Of a DNA stretch of 64,000 nt, positions 34,789 through 44,499 are shown one piece after another; positions within the stretch are counted from its first letter, which is position 1; each line of letters opens with the position of its first letter. The notes under the pieces are model-generated. The model did no database searches. It was not told the origin of the DNA and saw only the letters and a list, made by a program, of their open reading frames with translations. The translations under genes and the position numbers were made by a program. This DNA is from Chloranthus sessilifolius. Taxonomy: Eukaryota; Streptophyta; Magnoliopsida; Chloranthales; Chloranthaceae. The stretch lies in contig CM037595.1 in NCBI GenBank assembly GCA_021018995.1, positions 97,367,491-97,431,490 of the forward strand, read 5' to 3'.

Positions 34789-34914
34789 ATCTGAACTTTG
34801 CACGTAATTTTTCCTTGTAAAAAGTTTGTTCTTCTGATCACAAAATGAGCTTGTAAAATCGCTTTTTTAGTGCATTTTACACATTACATCCAAACGAACA
34901 ACGCGTGTAAAATA

Positions 34915-35430
34915 TGTGTCTTCAAAGCCCAAAACTTTTGAAAACATATGATTTGTTTCCCCAATTTTTAATCAATTAGAAATTTGGGCAAGATGTCTAA
35001 GGATCGGAATAGGGGTTTTCAAAAGCCCCTATTTATGCCAAGACTCTGGTTTTTACATATTGGAATCCAAACCTCTGAGTTTTACCCCTATTTATGCAAA
35101 ATTGGAAATTTGAGCAAGAAGTTTGGATCAGAAACATGGGGGCATTCAAAGCTCAAGACCTTTGATTTTTACACTTGAGAATCCAAAGGCTCTGATTTTT
35201 TGTCCTAATTTATGAGATATTAGAAGTTTCGGCAGGATTTTGGGAATCGAAACATGGGTTTTTTTTTTTTTTTTTTTTGAACGTGGAACATGGATTTTCA
35301 AACCCCAAATCCTCTGAATTTTACAAATTAGTCAATTAAAACCTGTTTTTGGCCCCAATTTATGACAACTTAGAATTTTGGGCGAGAAGTTTGGAATTGG
35401 ACCATGGGTTTTTCAAAGCCCACGCTTGAA
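34915..35430. repeat. Degenerate tandem repeat, unit about 125 bp
   Basis: About four units built from 'AATTTGGGCAAGAAGTTTGG', 'GAAACATGGG', 'TTTTCAAAGCCC', 'CCTCTGATTTTTACA' and 'CCCCTATTTATG'. Unit anchors lie near 34,979, 35,100, 35,225 and 35,383. A T-run interrupts the third unit near 35,257-35,278. Confidence 0.75.
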
Positions 35431-35896
35431 AGAGAAGAAAAAACACACAACAAATTTTATATCAGAGTTAGGAAGACCTAACGGAGAAGACAACCTGGTT
35501 TGATGAGTTTGGTATGAGTGACTTTTGACCAAGTGATCTTGGGGACCCTTCTCCTCAGAAATGAATCTCTGCTGGGTCTTTTCAACCAGATATGCTATAA
35601 GAAAAATCTCTGCTACACTTTATTGCTACAGATTACTCGATATCAAAAACTACTAGCATACATAATTAGATGTGTTATTCAAGTAACATACTTCTTATTT
35701 GGTACCCGAAACTATCTAGCAGATCAGCATATGTGAATTGGTCACAACCATTAATCCATAACAGTCAATAAATGATAAATCAATGGTATTGATGAGCATG
35801 ACCACCATCTTCAGTACAAAGCCCTATACAGTATTATTCAGTAACCAGTATAAAATCCAAGTCTCTCTCTCTAAAATTCTAAAATGGAGAGTACTG
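35431..35896. other. Intergenic stretch, no supported gene
   Basis: AT-rich unique-looking sequence. No family is recognised in any frame. Confidence 0.4.
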
Positions 35897-36835
35897 TGTC
35901 ACGAGGTTGCACTTCTGCAACCTCAGTCCGATCTAACGTCATTGCGCTTAGGTCAGCCTACTGATACCAATATCGGGCGTCTTCGACGCTGCCACACTAA
36001 CTCGCGGTGCTTCACTATCGCATGCAACGAAGCCAACCCATCTACACATCAGCTCTGATACCATCCGCCTAGAGGACGGGAACTCCCCCAACATGGTTAC
36101 CTCTATTTCATGGCCTACCACCCAGCTTATCGTGCCCCTTACGACACGCTCAATTGCACTACTGTGCTAAACTTTGTCTGCTCAAGGTTCACCCTGTGCA
36201 CTGCACTAGTACCTCGCTTCGCAACAGTCTTGGCATGCAGCTCCCCATGCCATCATGTCATGCTCACATACTGAATCAAGCCCACAGCCTTGTGCCTCGC
36301 GCTCGCATGCTCAACTGAGTCCCACGCAACCTGCCTTCGTGTGCATTCCGAATTACTAGCACTCGTTCATCCTTGGCCCACATGCTGTCGTGCTCAATTG
36401 AGTCCCACGCAACGCTGGTGTTCTTCTCGCGAGGTTGCCCAGCCATATGCACCGCGACGCGTAGTCCGGAGCCATACATCAACCCCCCTTGGGTGCCATA
36501 TGGCATCGCTGCGCCAACGTCCTAGGCCCACCCTTTCAGGCCTATGAGACACTTGCGCCCCCTCTGGCAGCGCAAGGCCCTGGGTGGGTGGAAGACAACT
36601 CTTCAGCTCCTCTCTCACATAGAGGGGTAAAATAATCATTCGACCCGAATGGTAGGAGAACCTCAAACCTATTGGCTTGACATACCGCAACACCTTCTGC
36701 ATCGCTAGCCCACCTTGGCTGTGTCGCGTCTGTGTCGCGACCGTGTCGCTCTCGCATCCTACCCACATGCGACCGTGTCGCGTCCTCGCAGCGCGACCAT
36801 GTTGCCAGGCCCACTTGGCCCCATGTCGTGTGCAC

Positions 36836-38624
36836 TGGTGTGATATTTTTAATGTGATGTTTTACTCGCAAGTGCACGAATCGGTTTGTATATAGTGAGT
36901 GCGGAGTACGAGATCGTTCCCACGAGGACTAATTTTGAAAGACCTAAAAGAGACAAGCAATTCTAGAAATCTACTAAGATCTAACAGTATTCTACCAGTC
37001 TTATGATTTAAGCGGTTGATGAGATGGTAATTAATGACTACAAAAATAAAATTCAATTGATAATTCAAAAGGAAAGGTAAAGATGATGATAAAGATGAAG
37101 ATACTAAATCCTCCCATCTTTGGTCCATTCTTCCCGTAATATAAATATAAGGATTAAATTATGAGATATTCCATTGGTAACAAACATCTTTTATGGAAGA
37201 TCAATGGTCAACACCCTAATAGGTTCCACATTGCATCCCTGCAATCAGGATTTAAATGATTTTCATATATAGATCTGAGATCAAGGGCATGGCTAGGCAC
37301 ACATGATCTCAGGTTCAAATAAAAATCATCCCCAAAGTGGGTGAAAATTCCAACAAGAATACCACTTATAAATCTGAAATCAAGGGCATGGCTAGGCACA
37401 CTTTATTCAGATTAGGGAGTATTTAAGATAAAATTATCATTACAGATCCAAGATCCAGGGCATGGCTAGGCACACTCGATCCCAGAACATAATCGTAATT
37501 AGATCCACACGATGAAAGCAAAAAGACTATAACAACGATTGGGTAAAATTACCGTCACAGATTTGAGATCCCGGGCATGGCTAGGCACACGCAATCCCTG
37601 TTAGTGGCAGGGATTTCATCCGTTCATGATAGCACAACAACCATAAAATAAAATCTCATATTTTAATCCTAAATTTATATTATTAAAAATACATCCCTCG
37701 GATGGGAATCATTAGATCCCCATCCCTATGAATTTAGCCACACATATTGTAATTAAATGACATAAATAAATAAAGAAGGGAAAATAACATTAATTTAAGA
37801 AATTAAAATTACCTCAAACTTCAAAAGAACTTACTTTGATCCAAAAGTACGATGATCTTCAGAAACGAAATTAATGCAGGAATAAACTTTGAATAAAATT
37901 TATAAATTGAAGGGATGAGTACTGAAAAATTAAAGGAACAAAGCTCTCAAAAAGGAATAATAAAACTTCCCTATTTCTATGTCTAACTATGAAAAATAAT
38001 GGCTAAAAACTAAGAACTCTAAAACTAAAATTAATTCTCTAAAAAAAAAATCTCCCTCTTTTCGAAGTGTTTGAGTCGCTTTAAATAGACCCCTCGTCGC
38101 GGGAGTCTCCCAAGCCATAATTTTAGGGTCGATTAATCGACCAGGGAGGGTCGATGCATCGAGCCGCCAAAAAGTCCCAAAAATTAGCTTTACAGTGTCA
38201 GTTTCGTATCAGACTCTGACTTATCCTCGATTAATCGACCCCAGAAATCCGTGAAATTCAGCACTTTCTCTGTATCAGACACTACTTCGGTATTTCAGCC
38301 ATAACTTCCTGTCCCGAACTCGGATTGAGGTGATTCTTGCACTGTTGGAAAGCTGACGAAAAGATCTACAACTTTCATGTTTTGACAATTTCATAATTCG
38401 GCCGTCTTGAAGGTCCACATTTAGCCGCAAGTCGCACCAAGTTCTCGATTATCCAAAGTTGCAGTGTTTTGACATTATATTCAGAATTCTTGGACTGTTT
38501 TCTATACTTGGCTTGTATTTACCTGAAACACTTCAAATCTAATCATTCTCATCAGATAGCCTTCATCGGACAGCTAAATATAGGTATTTAGGGGTGAAAT
38601 ATCATCATTTTTCAGTACTCATCA
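36836..38624 (-). mobile_element. Solo LTR, Athila-like Ty3 family
   Basis: A 1,789-bp single LTR (plus strand TGGTGTGATA ... ACTCATCA) bounded by a perfect 5-bp target duplication TGCAC at 36,831-36,835 and 38,625-38,629. It shares its start (CTCGCAAG, ATGAATCGG-like and GTGCGGAGTACGAGATCG text) with the LTR at 54,955-56,520, so it is the same or a sister family in the same orientation. It is what remains after the two LTRs of a full element recombined. Inside are four copies of a GGGCATGGCTAGGCACAC segment (37,285-37,590) and palindromes at 38,127-38,142, 38,151-38,162 and 38,227-38,238. Confidence 0.93.
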
Positions 38625-39030
38625 TGCACTCCTGGCACCACATGTCGTGCCCCAAGTACCATGCTGCAAGCTCGAGTATTGGCCCCGTCACATCCTCTAC
38701 CACTCCATAAATGTCAACGTCCTCGTTGACGTATGATCATAGTGAACTGACCCCGGCAACTCTTCCCAGCCTGATAGCATCTCATTTCTAGTTCTTAGGT
38801 TCGCACCTTCCTACTAGCTCCCCACTGTCACCCCGGCCGGGTCAACTTAGTTCTACTGTCACAAAGCCCACACCTGTTAACTAGCTCAGGGATGTCGCGT
38901 GTCCTCTTGACACCACACCGCGTGCCTCCGCACCAATTGTTCATGAATATCGCGTGCCCTCTTGACACCACATCGCGTGCCTCCGCACCAATTTGCTCAA
39001 TAGCATCATAGCTTATGGATTGAACTTGAC

Positions 39031-39042
39031 TTTGATACCAAA
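39031..39042 (-). promoter_or_regulatory. Primer binding site of copy B
   Basis: The minus strand reads TTTGGTATCAAA just inside the LTR that begins at 39,043. It is the counterpart of the site in copy A. Confidence 0.75.
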
Positions 39043-40030
39043 TGTCATGGGGTCGCACTTCTGCAACCTCAGTCTCGTGTGGCACCTAACGGCGCTTAGG
39101 TCACTTACCGATACCAACAACATGGATGGCGTCCTTCGACGCTACCAGCTGGTTTCGCTACCGCATGCAACGAAGCTAACCCATCTATACATCAGCTCTG
39201 ATACCACCCGCCTAGGGGACGAGAACTCCCCCAACATGGTTACCTCTATTTCGCGCCCTACCATCCAACTGTATCGTGCCCCTTATGACACGCTCGTTTG
39301 CACCACTGTGCTAAACTTGGCCTGCTCAAGCTTCACCCTGTGCACTGCACTAGTACCTCGCTTTGCAACAGTCTTGGCATGCAGCTCCCCATGCCATCAT
39401 GTCTTGCTCACATACCGAATCAAGCCCACAGCCTTGTGCCTCGCGCTCGCATGCTCAACTGAGTCCCACGCAGCTTGCCTTCGTGTGCATTCCAAATTAC
39501 TAGCACTCGTTTATCCTTGGCCCACATGCTGTCGTGCTCAACTGAGTCCCATGCAGTGCTGGTGTTCTTCTCGCGAGGTTGCCCAGCCGTATGCACCGTG
39601 ACGCGTAGTCCGGAGCCATACATCAACCTCTCTTGGGTGCCACACGGCATCGCTGCGTCGACATCCTAGGCCCACCCTTTCAGGCTTAGGAGACACTTGC
39701 GCCCCCTCTGGTACGCAAGGCCCCGTGTGAGTGGAAGGCAACTCTTCAGCTCCTCTCCCACATAGAGGGGTAAAACAGTCATTCGACCCGAATGGCAGGA
39801 GAACCTCAAACCTATTGGTTTGACATACCGCAACGCCTCCTGCATCGCTAGCCCACCTTGGCTGTGTCGCGTCCGTGTCGCTCCCGCATCCTACCCACAT
39901 GCGACCGTGTCGCGTCCTCGCAGCGCGACCACGTCTCCAGGCCCACTTGGTCCCATGTCGCGTGCACTCCTAGCACCACATGTTGTGCCCCAAGCACCAT
40001 GCTGCAAGCTTGAGTATTGGCCCTGTCACA

Positions 40031-41683
40031 ACTGACTCCCTCTCTCTCTCTCTCTAAACCTCTGCTCAAAGATAAAACCCTAGAAATCGAAACCTGAACC
40101 CTAGATTCAGCCAAATTACTCTACATTTGTCTCCAAACCCACATGGATCCTCTAGTTTCCCATGCACTAGATTATCACTATGGATGTCACCTTCAATCTC
40201 TTCTTCTGCTTCTCCCCTCATCGCAAGGCGCAATCCATTTCCGAGAGCGGGCGCATGAGAGAGAAATCAAGTGGTTTTATAGAGACGTTGGAGCTGGGTG
40301 CTATGTTTGGGATTTGGTATCTCTTCAATATATATTTCAATATTTATAACAAGTAGGTTGGTCTCTGTTTATTTCTTTTTTCCCTTTAAACATTGCATGG
40401 TGAATTGGTGATTTTATGTCAAAAATTTGATTTTTAGTGGTTTTTAAAAATTTATTATATTAATTTTTATTTGTATATGATTGAAGCTTGAGATTTCTCA
40501 TAAATTTAATTGAAAAAAAAAATGAAAAATAGAAAACTGGTGGCTGAACCGGAAATGCATTGAAGGGGGCTTTTAAAAGCTATAGTAAAAAAGGGGGCTC
40601 TTGTAATAAAAATAGCCGTTGTGGGAGACGGTGGACGATTGCAGGTAATATTATGGCATTACGAGGCCTTAGGCTTGTAACGCAAATAAATTACAGGCAA
40701 TGAGTACAGTATTTTACATGTATACATTACGGTGAACTGAGCAACTAAGTCTCATAATATATCCGACTGTTGCCCCTAAAATCACCATGTTACACGTAAT
40801 TTTTCAGGAGTACGGCGAAACGGACATACCCTTAGTATATTTCTTTCTTGATTTGGTTAACATATGCTTAAAGGGAAATTTTTTTATTAGATGCATATGG
40901 CGAATCAAATGCGCCCTCACCTATTTAGATATTAAAACAAAGAGATGCTTTAAACACACATGGTACAAATCACAATAACAAATATAAACCAAAAAATTAA
41001 AAAGATACAATACTATCCACTCATATGCTATAAGCTGATAGTGCATATTAGAAAAGTAGATGTAAGAGGTCGGGTTTCAGAAGAAGGAAAAGGATGCTGC
41101 TCACTCATAGTGCTACCGCGTTCTGCATGCCCCATAGTATCTTAGGTTGATTTTGAAATTAGAATTATTACATGAATTATGTTTTATCTATTAATAATAA
41201 TCAGTGCAACTTGTTTCTTAAACGGATCGTGTTCTGATCCTAATTTCTTGATCTGACCCGGACATGACCCCGACCCTGTACCTTATATTTTAACATAATG
41301 AATGGTGTTCAGATCTTAATTTCTTGATCTTATCCGATCTCGTACCTTATATTTTAACCTAACAACACGACCCTTGTTTTTATCAAATAGGACGTGTCGG
41401 GTTTGGGTTGACAGTGTAAATAATCTAGTTGACTTTGACCCAAACCCGTACCCAAACCGACCCGACCCACTTGCGGACCTAAGTAATAGTAGAAGCTAAA
41501 CATAATCAATATAAAAAATTTAGTTATATATATATATAGATATATATATTTCTCAATTCTTCAAATTAAAGAAATTATGTGGAAGTCAAAACTCTAACAT
41601 CTTTATTAACCAAGAGAAGTTACATTTTCTTCCGACAGAAATCTTTTATTGAAGCTAATGGAAGCAATCCCCTAACCCAAGTG
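40031..41683. other. Intergenic stretch downstream of the O-methyltransferase exon
   Basis: Opens with a CT run and AAACCCTAG-type motifs (telo-box-like) near 40,076-40,103, then a 68-codon open frame at 40,143-40,349 with no recognisable family. The segment at 41,220-41,470 is rich in GACCCGACCC text like hAT derivatives. No gene can be supported. Confidence 0.45.
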
Positions 41684-41986
41684 TCACATAGTTTTGTAAA
41701 ATTCCATGACCCAATTGTTATAAACAAAATGGAGAGCTCTAAAACCAGCAAATCCAGCTCCCAGCGCCAAGGCTTCAAACTCTTTCTTGGTCCTCTCTTT
41801 GCCTCCTAGATTTTGGGCTAACATGATTAGATCCAGCTGGAAAACGCCATTAGCGGCGTGATTAGTCTCAGGGAAAACTGGAAGAATCGACTCCACAACG
41901 ATCACCTTTCCCGAGCTCGGTAGAGCTTGATAGCAATTCTTGAGAATTTTCAAGCAGTGCTCATCACTCCAATCATGAAGTATCGA
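41684..41986 (-). CDS. COMT-type O-methyltransferase, last exon
   Basis: One open frame of about 100 codons on the minus strand, ending at the stop 41,684-41,686. It gives [19 protein letters not shown], then [20 protein letters not shown], then [34 protein letters not shown] and VMEFYKTM. These are the C-terminal motifs of plant caffeate/flavonoid-type methyltransferases: the HDW motif carries the catalytic His, and KVIVVE and GGKERT are family hallmarks. These cytosolic enzymes move a methyl group from S-adenosylmethionine to phenolic hydroxyls. The exon begins after TTTCAG (AG at 41,987-41,988), a good splice acceptor just before the HDW block, where plant COMT genes commonly have an intron. 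No upstream exon is visible to the right within the window, where over 20 kb of transposons lie. The frame is unbroken, so it is either the end of a gene with a very large intron or a stranded exon. Confidence 0.85.
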   Translation of the reverse strand, partial: SILHDWSDEHCLKILKNCYQALPSSGKVIVVESILPVFPETNHAANGVFQLDLIMLAQNLGGKERTKKEFEALALGAGFAGFRALHFVYNNWVMEFYKTM

Positions 41987-41988
41987 CT

Positions 41989-42518
41989 GAAAGTTTAAGG
42001 AAGATTAATTGAATAAAAAAACCGAAGATTCTTTCCGCACAACTGATGGTTCCACCTTTAACACGATTGACTTACTTGAACCAAATGAAGGAGATTGTTA
42101 TTCATCCCATTCTTTTATATAATAGATCTTGAGATCATGGCTCACCTATCAGCTGGTCAGATATTTATTCCACATGGAACAAATCCCAAAAGTTGGCCAA
42201 GAACTCTTCTCATGGTATACCGGGATCACTGATGTCTGCCACGTGGAATCAAAATTTGACCGTTTGATAGGTGGGACACGATCTTAACAATCTATTGTAT
42301 AAAAGATTGGGATGAAAAACAATCTTCATTATTTGTTTCAAAGAAGTCAGCGGTGTTAATGGTGTAGTCATCAATTGCATGAAAAGAAGATAAAAGGAAG
42401 GCTATTTTTTAATTGAAATAAGAAAAACAACCCTCTTTAAAAGATGATTTTCATGTTCTTTTAAAAAGGGATGTTTTTCATGTTTCACAGAGCAGCCTCC
42501 CCTTTTTTCTTCCTCCAA
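41989..42518. other. Intron-side sequence upstream of the O-methyltransferase exon
   Basis: Non-coding; holds the fold-back element at 42,057-42,361 and then short unique sequence with TTTTTCATG repeats. Confidence 0.55.
42057..42361. mobile_element. Fold-back element, ~140-bp inverted arms
   Basis: Starts TTAACACGATTGACTTACTT and ends with the inverse of TTAACACCGTTGACTTCTTT. Arms run about 140 bp each with moderate divergence. It is the same family as 25,737-25,925. The outermost TTA/TAA may be the target duplication, as in PIF/Harbinger, but I cannot settle the superfamily. It lies in the presumed intron of the O-methyltransferase. Confidence 0.75.
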
Positions 42519-43392
42519 TGTGACGACCAAGACCCACATGCCACAAAATTGCCTGGTTTAGGCCCCGCCTCGATTTTGTTTCTGGCATGGGCTTAAGTCC
42601 CCACCCCAAACGCTTCATGACATGTAGCATTCACAATCACATATAGCCTACGGTCAGGACTTTTCTCTATCCGCATCTCTGATACCATTCTGATGACCTA
42701 GACCCACATGTCACAATATTGTCCGGTTATGGGCTTATGTCCCCGCCCCGATTTTGTTTCTGGCATGGGCTCAAGTCCCCACCCAAAACGCTTCATGACA
42801 TGTAGCATCCGTAATCACATATAGCCTAGGGTCATGACTTTTCTCTATCAAATGTGGGACTATTACAGCCTCTCACCTTACAGAAGAGCCGCCCTCGGCT
42901 CTGATACCATTCTGTGACGACCCAGACTCACATGCCACAATATTGTCCGATTCTGAGCTTAGATCCTTCCGCCCCGATTTTGTTTCTAGCATGTGCTTAA
43001 GTCCCAACCCAAAATGAGTCATGACATATAGCGTCCGCAATTAGATATAGCCTAGGGTCAAGACTTTTCCTATCGAATGTGGGACTATTCCAGCCTCCCA
43101 CCTTATAGAAGAGTCGTCCTCAGCTCTGATACCATTCTGTGATGACCTAGACCCACATGCCACAATATTGTCCGGTTTTGGGCTTAGGTCCCCCCCCCTC
43201 GATTTTGTTTCTGGCATGGGCTTAAGTCCCCATAAAAAATGTGTCATCCGTGTATTAGAGCACACAACGAAAGATATTGCCCAGTTCTGGGCTTGAGTCC
43301 CCTCCCCGATTTTGTTCTTGGTAAGGGCTTAAGTCCCCATCCAGAATGCGTCATGACATGTAGCGTTTTCAATCACATATAGTCCAGGATCA
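42519..43392 (-). mobile_element. Tandem array of TRIM units
   Basis: Four to five copies of a ~178-bp LTR (minus strand TGTAATAGTCCCACATT ... GGGTCGTCACA), separated where complete by only about 45 bp. That middle (42,868-42,912, and about 43,093-43,137) carries a perfect TGGTATCAGAGCC primer site and a purine tract AAGGTGAGAGGC. Unit starts on the plus strand are near 42,519, 42,690, 42,913 and 43,138, with a rearranged last unit to about 43,390. This is the TRIM plan (terminal-repeat retrotransposon in miniature), non-coding and dependent on other elements. The chained LTR-middle-LTR form suggests unequal exchange between LTRs. Confidence 0.88.
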
Positions 43393-43399
43393 AACTCTA

Positions 43400-44480
43400 A
43401 TGCTTCTTCAAATTCCTCTACCATCCCTATGGTGGGTCTGGGACCTGCTATTCCGGTAGGGTATGGTGGTAAAGGCACCTGATGGATATTTGCATGCTGA
43501 TTTGCTTGGGTGGGTACAGGGGGAATGATCTTTCCAACATCGATTAAATCCTGGATTGCATGCCTTAATGGGAAGCAACTATCAGTTGGGTGATCCAGAC
43601 CCTGATGAAAATTGCAATATGTATTAGGGTCAAAATTATATGGAATCGGATTGGGAGGAGGTCGTAGTTGGAGCGCAGCTACTAATTCCTTTTCAATTAA
43701 TAAAGGTAAAAGTACACTCAAAGATTACCCTAAGGGTGTTATTATTGGGCTGGGTGTTTGCAACATTTTGTACCTCTGCCCCTGTTCTTCTATCATTTCT
43801 GTGCTCGGAGAACCTCCTAACCCCGCTGGGCCCCCTGGATGCATTCTTGTTCAAACGCCCTTCTCTGATGGCATCCTCACAGTGGTTGGCATTCCTTACC
43901 AAGTCCACAAAACTGAACTGCTGCGGGTATACAAGGAAATCTGAGATCACTGGCAGGGTATTCTTTGAGATTATTTCTATCTGCTCGTCGTCAGGTATCC
44001 GGTTTCTGACTTGGGCTGCCAGTGCTCTCCAATGCTCTAAGTAATCGCTGAAGGTTTCATTAGAGTTCTGCTTCAATCGGGCTAGATCTGACTTGCGGGG
44101 CTCAATGTCTATGTTGTAGACATATTGCTTTTGGAATAGATGATTCAAATATTTTCACGTCTTCATCATGGATGGTTCTAGGGATGTGAACCATCTCAGG
44201 GCCGGACCCGTCAAACTCTTCTGAAAGACTTTTATTAGTAGTCTCTCATCCTCCCCTTATTGGCACATGTCCCCACAATAGGACTTGAGGTGTGCGATCG
44301 AGTTGCCTGTGTCATTGTACTTGTCGAATGCCGGCATTTTGAATTTTGAGGGTAGGGAGACCTCAGCAAATAAGCATAAATCCGTGAAGTCTGTGGTGTG
44401 GATTTCAGCACCACCCATCTTCTATAATTGCTTCTGGATTTTATCCAACTGTTCTTTCAGCTGTTCTGACTTCTTCGACA
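43400..44480 (-). mobile_element. Gag region of the Tat-lineage element
   Basis: Capsid-type text includes LTGPALRWFTSLE, LFQKQYVYNIDIEPRKSDLA, NETFSDYLEHWRALAAQVRN and FVDLVRNANHCEDAIREGRL. It is followed by YCNFHQGLDHPTDSCFPLRHA, a zinc-finger-like module typical of Tat gag. It would package the element RNA. Broken fossil. Confidence 0.8.
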
Positions 44481-44499
44481 TGGGGCCGTCTTCTCAATT

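Larger units (their letters stand above)
35897..40030 (-). mobile_element. Coding-free LTR element, copy B, with nested solo LTR
   Basis: Same family as 26,473-28,713, on the other strand. Its left LTR runs 35,897-38,692 because a 1.8-kb solo LTR (36,836-38,624) sits inside it. The middle is 38,693-39,042 with the primer site at its right end, and the other LTR is 39,043-40,030 (988 bp). ACTG lies directly outside both ends, a probable 4-bp target duplication. No gag or pol is present. The middle has the same short tandem duplication as copy A (38,890-38,985). Confidence 0.88.

Noticed and set aside
38993-39601. A 202-codon open frame on the plus strand and similar 110-126-codon frames at 26,365-26,721, 27,687-28,040, 36,394-36,768 and 39,538-39,900.
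   Set aside because: All fall in GC-rich LTRs of the coding-free element and resemble each other only because the DNA is repeated. No protein family or codon bias was seen.
40143-40349. A 68-codon frame beginning MDPLVSHALDYHYG after a telo-box-like leader.
   Set aside because: No family similarity and no continuation; the region reads as intergenic.
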